The notes under the pieces are model-generated. The model was not told the DNA's origin and did no database searches. It saw only the letters and a list, made by a program, of their open reading frames with translations. 64,000 nucleotides of DNA from Antrodiella citrinella. Lineage: Eukaryota; Basidiomycota; Agaricomycetes; Polyporales; Steccherinaceae. Of this stretch, positions 32,148 to 43,401 are shown piece by piece. The translations under genes were made by a program, and so were the position numbers. Position 1 is the first letter of the stretch, and the number at the start of each line of letters is the position of its first letter. Location: NCBI GenBank assembly GCA_004802725.1, contig SGPM01000088.1, forward strand, positions 23,566 through 87,565, read 5' to 3'.

Positions 32148-35100
32148 TCGATGTCACAGTATTCAGAACTCATCACAAATTGGGATGGACATCTACAGTC
32201 GTCGGCCCCATCGTCGCCTGCAAAAACACCGGTCACAACACCCAGGATCACCGCCACCACTTAGCGAATCACAACACCGTCCAGTCCCTCAAAGGTCCAC
32301 GAACATCCCAAGCGTCATTCAAAGAGACGATATACCGGAAGACAAGGTTGGATGTTGATGCCAATGCTCCCCAAGCAGGGCCAAGTCGCATCGAGTCTGA
32401 CTCGGATGACTCGGATGCTGATAGGGTCAATGACATGCTCATACTTGCAAGTCCCGAACAGTCTTCTTTCACCGCAACACCTAAGGTACGTCGTTGTAGG
32501 TGTGGGTTTTGCAGCGTGATTAACGCGTCGAAACGCGTCTTCAGGATTCGGACGGGTTGGGGCACTCGGGTATGAGGGAAGCAACTGATCAGAGCCGTGA
32601 TACCGTGGTGCGTTTGCTTGCTTTTCGCGTTATTGAATCGCATTCTCATGCGTTGAACAGTTTTTGACTCCCCGCCGTTGAGATTGGACAGATTCTCTCG
32701 TGTCAGCTAACGCAAGCAAGACCGTCAGCGTGACATGTCATCTGTGTACAAGAGCGCACCTCAGGTTCTTTTCTTTTACTTTTTGTCTTGTCTAATTCGT
32801 TCTAATAGAGGTACGGTGCATTCTCTTTTATTCACGTGTCTAGCCTGGAAGGGCAGATCTACAAACACTAACCAGATTCCACTACCATCCGACTCCTCCG
32901 CGCATAAGCGAGAAACTTTCGTCCAGGTCATCCGGTTTGACACCGCCAACCCTCGTCCATTTTGAACCACCGAATGATCCTACCGAACCATTTCGGAGCC
33001 ACAGTTCCGGCCCATTTTTCTCTTCCGGAGGGTCACCTTTGCAGCCTCCCATCTCCCCGACATTTCGGCTTTTCCCTTCTACCCTAGTGACTCCTACAGA
33101 CTATTCCGCTGATATGATGCCTTCCTTTGATCTCTCACAGCCCTCATCCGTGGCGTCGCAACCCCCCATCGCGTCGCGGAGCCATCCCATCTCTGAATCA
33201 GAACCGTACGGTTTAAGCTACCCACCGGCGGAGTGACTCTCTCGTTACCCGGCGTCATCCTCGTCCGAGGACTTGGATCTCTTCTTCAGCATATTGGGCA
33301 AGATAGAAGATGGGGGTGATGTGGAAAGAGCAGACGTGGATATGACCGTGAATGAGGAGGGTTCGTCAAGAGATGTGAATGTTACGATAGGAGATATGAC
33401 GATGGACGTGCCGTTGGTAGGTGCGGGAATATCGACGGTTACTGCGGAGCGGCAGGTTGCGCAGGTAGACGTCGAGATGGAGGTATAGGATGAAGTGGAC
33501 GTACTATCGGTGGACGCGGGACCTTTGCCCGAGGAAATCACAACAGGACTGCTGCATGAGGCACCGCTGAAGACCGCAGACATTGAACCTCTATCAGGAG
33601 AGGGCGCGCTAGTGGTTCCGCTAGTAAACGATGCTATTGATCTACAGGACACGGTGATCAAAGCACGCTCAGCAGACGTTACGGAGGATACAGCGATAAT
33701 CTCGCCAGTCGAAGATGGTGTGCAGCCTCTACCTGAAGAGAAGGGCTCAAGCGTGCCTGGTATTCGTTTCACTCGCGCTAACTATCTTGCCCCTGATCCT
33801 GGTGTAGGTGTAGCGAACATTCCGCCTCCAGTGGACGTCGATGTACACAACTGCGCGTTCCGCTCTCCAACACGATCTCAGCGTGCGGAAACACCGCAAG
33901 TTGGCGTACTCTCTGGCGCGTCCACTGTTCGCGATACATCTGCCCCCTTCAGGGAAGCGAGCGCGAGCGGGACCAGCACCCTCATTGACCTTACGCTAGA
34001 GGACTCACATCCGACGACAGCCGACGTTATAGATATGGACTCGCCACGGCAACCTGACCCTTCGGAGGAGGAGCAGCCACTCATTGCGACAGCTCGTGAA
34101 CGGACCCCACTTTTCCTGCCGTCCCCATCGGATTCTCCACCTCCGGAGCGAGTGTTGGTGGAGGACCCTGCTACGTTGTTCACCCCGGAGCAGCGTGTCC
34201 AAGAACTTCCCGAATCTAGCGACATTAAGATCATCGAAACGACGAGGAGATACCCCCCTACTAATTCCGTCGTTGTTTCTTATAGACGGATTGATTCAGT
34301 GAGTTCTGCTGATATGATCAATGGGCGTGATTGACGTCCTTGGTTTAGCCTGCGGTCCCAGATTCTCGAAGCGGCACGGGAGCGTCCTCTTCCCGTGCTC
34401 GTTCTCAGAGCGTTGAAAGCGTTCGGAGTGTTATTTCGATATCTTCGTCTGATTCTATTCCGCAGGCAGGCGCTTCGCTTCGACCACGCAAAAGGCGAAA
34501 GCTCATGGCGCTCCCTCCGAGACGAAATCTGGCCTATGTGGATGTCCCACTCCCTTCGGAGATGCACAAGAAGCTGCGCGCACCTGTGCGCCCGCGTTTT
34601 TATCTTCACCAATCTCGGCTGAAGCGGTCTCCGCCACCTTCGGAGGATGAGACCCGACATGAATCGCCGTCACTTCCACCGAAACGTAGACGAGTCGTAC
34701 CAGTCAGCTCGTACGCGTCGTCGTCGTCGTCATCAGAGGAGGAGGAGGAGCTGATCCCACATCCATACCGCCTTTACAAGCAAGGCACCGTTCAACGGGC
34801 TGCCAACGACCCGATCGGCCAGATGATGCATATCAAGGAGAGACAGTACCTTCTCTGTGACCGACAGACCCAGCTTGCGCATAACATTCGACATATTTGG
34901 ACGGTTCCTCGCTGCTGGGGAGCTCTGCACCCAAACGCACACTGGAGAGATAAAGAACAGGCGCGGCGGACTACTTCTCCTGCGCCACATCCAGAGACGA
35001 TACGCTCTGTGCAAGACGAACACATTGAACATGCGCCCGTCGCTCATACGCCCAAACGATCACGCGCTCAACATTCTAGGCCTTCAGTTGATCAGTCGCC

Positions 35101-36844
35101 CGCAACACGTAGGACGAATCGTCTGTTCTTACAACCTCCATTACCGGATCTCTCTGGGCCGAGTGCAGCCTTGACTACGTCGGGTCGTTTGCTAGATCCA
35201 ATTCCCGGTGCTCCCCCTCCCCCTCCTGCTGTTGCAGACACGCTGTCATCATACGACGACGCCTACAGACAGCAACACGAAATGTATCAACATACTTTTG
35301 AACCTGTGGAACCGGCGCACGAAGAGCCCGACGTTTGGGGTCAGCTTGATGAACCAGAGCTCGGATTCTCGCCGGACTTGGACTTCGGCGTAGGTTGGGA
35401 CGGCGGAGACACGATAGATCCATCGTTGCTCTTGTCACAGCCTCAAGCGTATTCACCTTCACCTCCTGGCTCGCCGGCGTCCTCTTCCCGGTCCGCTGCA
35501 CACATACTTGGACCCACCTTCGACGACAATTCCGCGTTCGCGCTTCCGCTCCCTCGGAGGTCGGTCTCCCCTGCCTTGTCCGCCGACATGTCTGAACGGG
35601 ACCAACGACAAGACGACGAGGTGGTCGTTCCAGTTGCCTCGCCGACGTGTGTGGAAGGTGCGAGCAAAGGGAAGGGACGAGCACCAGATGTTGGGTTCAG
35701 AATGCGGTCGGCGTCGCAATGGACGTGGACGGATAGGTCGCCATCTCCTGTAGACGGCAAGCGCGAGCGTCGTCCGAGTAAACGCGTGCGGGATGCCCTA
35801 GAGCCGGGGGACACTGCGAGTGTAGGTTCGGCCGTTCTGCTGAAGAGCAGCAAAGGAAACCTCACGCAAAAGGCTAAGAAACCTGCTGCCAACACGCAGA
35901 AGAGATCGCTTCAATCGACCCCGCAGTCCATTGCTGACTTGGCGATGGTGACTTGGTGCCATCATTGTCGGAGCAAGACTGCACGCGATAAGATGCGTTG
36001 CACGGAGATAAGAGATGACGGGGAGCCCTGCTGTACGCGCTATTGCATCAACTGCGTCACAAAGCGGTAAGTGATTAGTATGTCTATTCTTCAACGCTGA
36101 AATAATAATTTCTTATCGGAATGCAGGTATCCTGATGTCACCTTCGACCCATTCGCGGTTCAGTTTACATGCTTTCGATATACTGACACGTGCAATTGCA
36201 GCCAGTGCTCGCGACGGAGGGGAGAAAAGTACATTCGCGCGCGGGACTTCCAGAACTACATCGAATCCGAACCACCCTACCGTAGTCGATCCTCCAGGAG
36301 CTCATCTTCGGTGAAGGAGCAGCCGAAGAGCAAAGTTTCTAGACGATCGCCCTCGCTGGTGGCCCAGGCGGTGGTTCCGGCATTGAAAACCTTGGAAGCT
36401 GTACCAGAGGGGCACCTTGGGGGTACAGTGTACAGCGTTAATCGGAATCGCAAGATTGGGCCCGCAGTTGTCGGCGACGGCAACATGGGCGTAGTTTTTC
36501 TGTCGATTTCCAAGAAAAGACAGTTCATCGGTGCTCCTCGTGACCACTGGCGGACACTTCCCTGCGGGTCGTCTCACACTTTGTCCTCTCTCTCGGCCCC
36601 TCCCCCTCTTCCAGGAGGTAGGATCTTCATTGGTACTCGGGAAGCTCTGTTCGACACACGATACAAGACCGTTGACGAACACATTGATGATTGGTTGTCG
36701 GATCCTTGGCGAGACTCGAGCCCCCTCACCCCTCTACCCAGCGATGACGAGGAGGATTCAGGACTGTCAGATCCTACCTGCCTTGCGTTTGTGATTGCGC
36801 AAGCAGCCGCGTTTATTCCGGAGAGGAAGTCGGAACCGGTTTGA
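32148..36844 (+). CDS. zf-4CXXC_R1 (CDCA7-type) zinc-finger protein; 5' part uncertain
   Basis: Firm coding runs from 33495 to 36844, with introns at ~34299-34348 (GTGAGT...TTTAG) and ~36068-36126. The long N-terminal part is disordered and acidic. The finger reads WCHHCRSKTARDKMRC, CCTRYCINCVTKRYPDVTFD, FTCFRYTDTCNCSQC and RRRGEKYIRA. This is the Cys-rich domain of CDCA7/MAOA-repressor R1 proteins, which in animals binds hemimethylated DNA and recruits the HELLS/LSH remodeller. The usual C-P-x-C before CNC is C-F-R-Y here, so one zinc ligand is replaced by Tyr. Upstream blocks (KGPRTSQASFKETIYRK, TPPTLVHFEPPNDPTEPF) appear to be 5' exons, but their frame meets TGA at 33234 and TAG at 33486; the start at 32148 is provisional. 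Confidence 0.65.
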
Positions 36845-37079
36845 CCACAGTTGTGCTATCCTTTGCTGCACCTATGATATTAGGCGTAATCTTTCTTGGA
36901 TCTGTATATACTGCTTGGAGGACTCTTTTCTTGACATACGCTTGCATTCTTCTCGTTCATGCTCTATTTTACTTTGGGATGTAAATGTCCGTTCCTAATG
37001 CCGATCTACGTTAATTGATCACTGGCCTTATTCAGTTTCAAACTACAGCGCGGACACAATATTAATGGCGCAAAGGTTG
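36845..37079. other. Intergenic, nothing recognised
   Basis: Short AT-rich 3' region of the zinc-finger gene. Confidence 0.4.
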
Positions 37080-37130
37080 TGCCATTGAGGTTAGCCACTC
37101 ACACTCGTTTCGACAACTTGAACCCAAACC

Positions 37131-37520
37131 GTGCCAGCTGCGTTTTCCCATCCGTTATTCTGTCTCTGTCTCGCTGCCAGTGTCTCCCAGCACTGGCAGC
37201 AGCGACCAGCGAATGTCGAGCCTCGCTCCAGACTCTGTGGCGGATACCCGATCACTACACAAGTTATGGTCGAATACGCCAAACACGAGAAGATAGACCA
37301 GGTGTTCAACGCAATACAGAGGCTCAACAAATACCTTTGGGACGAGGTAGTAGGTTGAACATATATTTCGTCGGTCTCCGAAGACTGGACGGAATACACG
37401 CTCGTGACGCAGTACTTGCGCATCAATGGATGGGTCGGGATGACGCCGCCGCACCTCTTCGAGGAGCGCAAATTTGACCGAGAGATGAAGAAGATCCTTC
37501 AGAAATTGATGGGTACGTTC
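37131..37520 (+). pseudogene. Fragment of an unidentified gene
   Basis: Two coherent plus-strand blocks, YAKHEKIDQVFNAIQRLNKY followed by LWDEVV, and after a possible intron DWTEYTLVTQYLRINGWVG and FDREMKKILQKLMG, look like helical protein. No initiating or terminating context is found and downstream frames are broken. It converges on RAD1. Family not recognised. Confidence 0.35.
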
Positions 37521-37715
37521 GACGCCTATTCATGTTCACGTTGTAAGCCGGACCCGATCAGATTGTGAAATGGTGTTGGTACTCGCGTGTGTTGACGGCT
37601 GAGTGTATCAGGATGGTGTTTCCGTGCGCTGGAGTCGTTGGGGACACGCTCAGGTTCACCCTTCGTCAAGGACGCGAGGTGTGGGACGATGGCGGTCGGA
37701 AGAGAACATCGGCAG

Positions 37716-37947
37716 GATAAAATCATCAGTATGTTACAAATATCAGTTAGTCGACGGGAGAGCTACAATCATTATCGGTCCTATGGGTGCAGCCTACGTG
37801 CTCTCGTCAATGGACAGGCACTGGAAAATCATGAATCAGAATTCACATGCGAGAAGCTGGACCCGAGACTCACCCGAAACTCAATAAACGCATCCGGTGT
37901 CTTCCCCCGTGGTCCAACACTAGGCATCATCAGCTGAAGACTGAGAA
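37716..37947. repeat. 232-bp segment duplicated at 29893-30126 (direct repeat)
   Basis: Source copy within the 3' end of intact RAD1; the other copy lies 7.8 kb to the left in the same orientation. Confidence 0.9.
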
Positions 37948-39363
37948 GACCGCCCTCGTCGATGCGGAGCGACGTCTTCATCGAACTCTGCAACGCGCGG
38001 ATGGCCTCAGCTATGAACAGCATCTTGTACCTGCGCAAGAATCATCAGACGTAAGTCACAAATGAGCGGTCATGGAAACCCACGTGAAGGATATGTGAGT
38101 GTCGCATTCACAGGACTCGAGCACTTCCTTGTCGCTCGGATAGTCCATCTAGATGAGGCCCTGTTGAGCGACTTCCACGTCAGAGTCAGGCGTCATGTAC
38201 TCACCTCGGTGGTCCCGAAAGGTCCTGTAGCCATCAATCTGAGCCGGGGTGGGGCGTTGTGATTAGCTGCACGACCAGGAGGCGGTGGCGGGTTTGCGAC
38301 TATAGTCAGCTTTTCGCACGATGAAGAGTGCAGTTCGGACAACGCGTCGTGCAGCCACGATGACTGGAATAAATATCCAGCGACCACATCGAGGTTCATA
38401 GAAACACGGGCCCACCTTGAGAATGATCTTGAGCACGCTGGTACGTCCGGTTCGTGATCAGCTGTCGTTCTCTGGTAGGGCTCGAGTACACGTACGTTGC
38501 GTCCGAGTCAAATGGGAGGTCCAAAACAGGATCCGCTTCATACGTCGTAACTTCACATGTGGCAGTTGGTCCGTCTGCATCTTCAGCCCTGAAGAAATAT
38601 TCATTAGCATTGTCACCCGTCCAACGAAGACATTGAACTCACATGAGTAGCGTCAATGGATACCCGACACCACCGTACGCCATTCTCATCCCTATGCCCT
38701 TCTCGTTTCCTCCTAGATACTGCTCAATTCTCCCTGACGAATTCCCAGACCGCCCACTGCGTCCTCCATGATCGCCGTCAGAGTCGTTGTCGGATTGGTT
38801 ACTAGCTTTCCGCCAGCCACGGTATTGCTGCTTGTTCTTGTTCTTCGCCTTGTCGCCAGGGGCAGACTTCCCACCAGCCGATCCAAACACGCTGAGGCAT
38901 TCGAGGAGAGTGGGCATGGATACTTCGAAGACGGTGTGCCGTGGTTCTGCATCTGCATCTTCATCGCGTGCGTCGCCATCTTCAGGCGTATAGACAAATT
39001 CGTCGAAGATGTCCTTGTGGATGTATGTCATACCTAATACAAACATCAGAAAAACCTCTAATGGGAGACAAAAGTTGGTTATATGCACCAAGCAGAGTCC
39101 TGGAGAGTTCTGTATACACGACTAGACCGGCTGCGTTGACTTGTATGAGGGCTCTCTGCGTAACGTGACATGCTCAAATTCAAGAGTTCAAGCACTCTCA
39201 GACTAAGAATACATACCTTTGAAAAGCCAATACCACGAAGTAGGGTAGCAAGATGTCGGATGTCGCGTACAGACGCGGTCCATACCTGGTTGCAGAATCA
39301 ACTTGAAAGTCTCCGGAACGGAACGACGTGTCGTACCTGTCTTTGCTCGTCTTGGGATAACAT
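37794..39363 (-). CDS. RAD1: DNA damage checkpoint clamp subunit Rad1 (9-1-1 complex)
   Basis: Ten exons close in phase to 358 residues: 39363-39337, 39285-39217, 39155-39089, 39033-38643, 38588-38496, 38437-38416, 38363-38205, 38148-38084, 38030-37874, 37820-37794. It begins MLSQDEQRQVWTASVRDIRH. Rad1 landmarks are YIHKDIFDEF, FEVSMPTLLECLSVFG, YPLTLLMAEDADGPTATCEV, LKIILKSSWLHDALSEL, MDYPSDKEVLESC, TYKMLFIAEAIRALQSSMKT and GLLSLQLMMPS, with the terminus FIEFRCLSIDEST. Known role: PCNA-like ring with Rad9 and Hus1, loaded at damaged DNA to activate ATR/Mec1. An insertion of basic Gly/Asp/Ser-rich sequence (residues ~100-165) precedes the linker. It shares a ~440-bp divergent promoter with UBP14. 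Confidence 0.9.
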
Positions 39364-39800
39364 CACATCGAGCGACACCTCAGAAGTATCAAGAACGAAA
39401 TGTCACGAAAAACGACGCAGCACGGAGAAGAAATGTTTGGGTCCAAGCAAAGTCCAAGTCAGGGTGCCATCGGCGGCGGGTCTAATCTGCGCAAAACTTG
39501 AATAAGCGCCTGCCAGTGGTTGACTCGGAATTTCAATTTGAAAGCTCCAGCTTCAGCTTCAACGTTTCGACACTCGAAGTTCCAGATGAACGTTAACGTT
39601 GAGGACATTTGCGGCTGAAGCTTTCTACTCTACCTCTTGTTGTTCCTTCAGTCAATCTGCGTAACGGTAAAATGCAAATCTAATCTTAATCTAATCTATA
39701 CCGCGTCCTCTTATTTAAGGCGATCGCGAAAGCAACGACCTGGACCTGAACTTGTCCTTTCCTCTTTCGCATATTGTTGTCAAGAAGATCTATTTCCAAA
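39364..39800. promoter_or_regulatory. Divergent promoter region between RAD1 and UBP14
   Basis: 437 bp between two divergent start codons. It contains a CTCCAGCTTCAGCTTCAACG-type direct repetition at ~39544-39563 and a second GCTGAAGC motif near 39613. No TATA box is certain, and shared control is an inference from position. Confidence 0.4.
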
Positions 39801-42748
39801 ATGTCTGCCTGCCCACACCTGCACGAACTGAAGAGTCTGCAACCTCCGAGATTGTCTCAAGCTGTCCATCGAGAAGAGTGTACGCAATGCTTTGACAACC
39901 AGGTATGGTTCGTATGACTCAAGCCAGGACACGAGCTCATCCATGGATAGGATTCGCCTCTCGGGATTGATGTTTGCTTTTCCTGCTTCAATGGAGGCTG
40001 TTTGGATCAAGATCGCCACCATATGCGCACCCATATCTCCAAGTCTGGCCACACGTTCACCCTCAACGTGAAGAGGAAACTCAAACCTTCGGCCAATCGC
40101 GTACGTATCTACCTCTTGTGTCTCCTTGAATCTTACGTTGAATCTTGTGCGTGCACAGACAGAGGATGAAGAACCTCCGGCCAAGATGACGAAACTTGCG
40201 ATCTCAGAGAAACGTGACGAAGACAACTACGAACATAGGACAACCATCAAGTGCTGGAAATGTCTCCCTGGCACAGGATTAGAACTGCCAGAGGTGTCGG
40301 GAGATGGTCATGTGCAAAGTCTGATTGGTGGCGTCATGCAGAGTCTGTCGTCTGCGAGGCAGTCCGAAGTGAAAGCTTGGGAAGAGGAGATCACGGCTTG
40401 CGAGCATACGTTGACTGTGGAGCAGTTCGCAACAGCTCCGATTCTCGAGTCTGGTGCGTACCTCTTCTCTGATCATCTATCAGTTGCTCACAAGCATTGT
40501 AGGAGTTGCGCACTGTTCAAAATGTGATCTCAAAGAGAACTTATGGCTTTGCCTTACCTGCGGGTCTCTTGGATGCGGAAGGCAACAGTTTGGAGGGTTA
40601 GGCGGAAATGGGCACGGACTGGAGCATTTTGAGGAGACTCGACATCCCGTCAGCGTCAAACTTGGTACTATTACGCCCGAAGGTGGAGCAGGTATGCACT
40701 TTCATTCGTGATCCACGGATATTGCTCATTACGAATGGTTCCAGACGTCTACTGCTACTCCTGTAATGACGCTGTATTGGATCCTGAGCTTTCCGCTCAT
40801 CTGGCCACGTTTGGAATCAATGTACAGACACAAACCAAGACTGAGAAGTCTATGACGGAGCTGGTAAGTGGCTCACTTATTGTCAAGACGCGGTTTGACT
40901 AGCGCATCTTGCAGCAAATCGAACACAACCTCAAATTTGACTTCTCGCTTACCAGTGAAGACGGCAAAGCCTTGGAGCCAGTCTTTGGGCCTGGTCTCAC
41001 TGGTCTTGCGAATCTCGGAAATAGTTGCTATATGGCCTCTGTTATTCAATCTGTGTTCTCCCTTCCTTCCTTCCGAAGTCGCTACCTTCCTTCCGCGTTG
41101 CAACACGCTCAGTCATGCACGGTGCCACTCCCCGCTGACTGTCTTGGTTGCCAACTGCACAAGTTAGCGGATGGCTTACTGTCTGGCCGTTATTCTCACC
41201 CTCATCCCTCTGCCGACCGCGCATCGCCGAAAGTAAGTAACCCGCTTGCCCACGATTCTCCTATTCCGGTATTCCAGGAGGGCGTGCGGCCAAGCACGTT
41301 TAAAGCGCTGATTGGGAAAGGGCATGAAGAGTTCTCAACCATGCGACAGCAGGACTCGGAAGAGTTCTTCTCTCACTTGATCGCCACGATTAGGAGGGAC
41401 TTGAAGAAGCACGGACAAGATGCAGAGGATCCGACGGAGGTGTTCAAATTCGGTATGGAGCAGCGGTTGCAGTGCAGCAGCTGCATGAAGGTCCGTTACA
41501 GGGTGGATGAGATGGACGTGGCTACCGTGCCAGTTCCGAAACATGAGAAAGGGCAGGATGCGGAAGGGAAGGTTCTGCATGAGGAGAGTGATTTCTTGAA
41601 TTCTCTCAGAATGTTGACCGGATTGGAAAATCTGGAGTATACCTGCCCATCTTGCCAAAAGCAAGTCATCGCATCTAAGTGAGTGCATAGACGATCGCGC
41701 TATCTTTTCGTCTGACAATAGTATCATAGGCGATCAAGCTTCGCTACATTCCCTAATGTACTAGTAGTCCACGCCAGGAGATTCCAGTTGGTCAACTGGG
41801 TGCCCACAAAGCTTGGTAGGCCATGTGCACTGTTCCACAACATTGTGATTTCTGATATGTCTCACAGAGATACCCGTCATTCTTCCGCCTGATGATATCC
41901 TTCATATGGATGAATTCATCGGTCATGGTATTCAATCAGACGAGACCGCTCTACCAGACGATGCCCCAGGTCAGTGGGCGTATATTGCATCGTTTCGCAT
42001 ATACTAAATCGGCGGTCGCAAGCTCCTGCGTTGCCCGCGTTCAACGAAGCTGCCATGGCCCAATTGGAAGGCATGGGTTTCCCTGCAATTCGGTGTCAGA
42101 AGGCGTTGCTGGCCACGGGCAATAGCGATCCCAACACTGCGATGGAGTGGCTATTCCAGCATATGGAAGATCCAGGTCAGTTTGCCCGGTTCGCACCATA
42201 GGATCTTTGTTACTCATGTATTCTGTCGTCAGACATCGACGCGCCAATTCAGGTGGGAGGTTCTGCATCCGGGGCTCCTGAGCCATCCGCAGAACAGATC
42301 AACATGCTGGCAGACATGGGTTTCACCTCCGCACAAGCTAAGAAGGCCCTCCGCGAGACTGTACGTTCACTCCACTGTCGGTATCAATATAATCAAGCTA
42401 ACAACTCTGTAGGGCGGAGATGCCGAACGCGCGGTTGATTGGCTCTTCTGTCACCCGGACGACATGGGCGACGAGCCATCCACCGACATTTCTCAGCCTG
42501 CCGCAACCACATCAGGACCAGGCGGCTCCTCCGTCCTCCCTGCAACATACAAGCTGAAGGCGTTTATATCACACAAAGGTCCTTCTGTCCACTCAGGACA
42601 TTATGTGGCGCATATCAGGGTCCCGAACCTCAATGGTCCCGGAGACAGCTGGGTGCTGTTCAACGATGAGAAGGTCGTCAAGGCAGACTCGGAGAGCGTG
42701 AAGGAGTTGAAGAAGCTGGCGTACCTCTACATCTTTGAGCGCGTGTAA
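39801..42748 (+). CDS. UBP14: Ubiquitin carboxyl-terminal hydrolase Ubp14/USP5 (isopeptidase T)
   Basis: ATG 39801 (MSACPHLHELKSLQP), stop 42746-42748. The order is that of USP5: N-terminal cryptic ZnF (CTQCFDNQ..CFSCFNGGC), zf-UBP (HCSKCDLKENLWLCLTCG, GCGRQQFGG), Cys box GLANLGNSCYMASVIQS with the catalytic Cys, QQDSEEFFSHL, then two UBA domains (AMAQLEGMGFPAIRCQKALL and EQINMLADMGFTSAQAKKAL). The His box is KGPSVHSGHYVAHI, the end LAYLYIFERV. About ten introns, e.g. 41680-41730 joining IASK to RSSFATFPNVLVVHARRFQL. Known role: disassembly of free unanchored polyubiquitin chains, feeding monoubiquitin back and protecting the proteasome. All catalytic boxes are present. Confidence 0.93.
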
Positions 42749-43401
42749 GGACATCGGGGAGTGAAGATACGGGTATCACTGGAGAAGAAGCACGACTAAA
42801 GGTTGACCGAGTCTGAGTCACGGGGACGGAAATGTGTATAATACTGACTTCTTGCAACACGCTGCCAGATACTTATGCCCATCGGGAAACGAGTCCACTG
42901 TCGATGAATACATTGTCGCATTCTGCTTTCACTTGACCTTCGCAGCGCTTCGGCTTCGACTCGTCCAGATTCTCAACCTTTGGTTCTGCTATCTTCTGAT
43001 CATGATACGGTATGTGTTGTACACTCATCATGTCGCTGATACGATGAGCTCATGTGAACATAGGCAGCTCGGCATACTAGAGACGTTCAGTAACCGATCA
43101 TCTCAAATCCTGTCACCGTGCTTATCAGTTGAGGACTCAACGGCGTGCCGTCGAACAAAATGGGTTCCAGGGAACAGGTCTATTTCTGTGTGAAGACATA
43201 AGAACTCAAAGAAGCATAGGTGATGTGCCCATCGGGTCTCATGACTTCACTAGTATTCATTTCCGACGAATCTCCGTCCACTACTGGTAATGCGGTATAT
43301 AATGGGGGTCCTCATCCCTTCGTAGCATCTCACACACCGTGTCTTTCTTCATTTTTCTAACGATTCGAGGATAGGAACCTAAGGCCTAAGTATACATCGC
43401 A
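42749..43401. other. Intergenic, nothing recognised
   Basis: 3' region of UBP14 and promoter side of the DUF1479 gene. CCTAAGGCCTAAG lies 20 bases before the start codon. Confidence 0.4.

Noticed and set aside
33245..33772. 175-codon minus-strand frame opposite the zinc-finger gene
   Set aside because: Ser/Thr-rich mirror of acidic coding on the plus strand; shadow frame.
37603..37937. Plus-strand frames across the RAD1 3' end (also in the 29.9-kb copy)
   Set aside because: The conserved coding signal between the two copies belongs to the antisense RAD1 exons; the plus frames are by-products.
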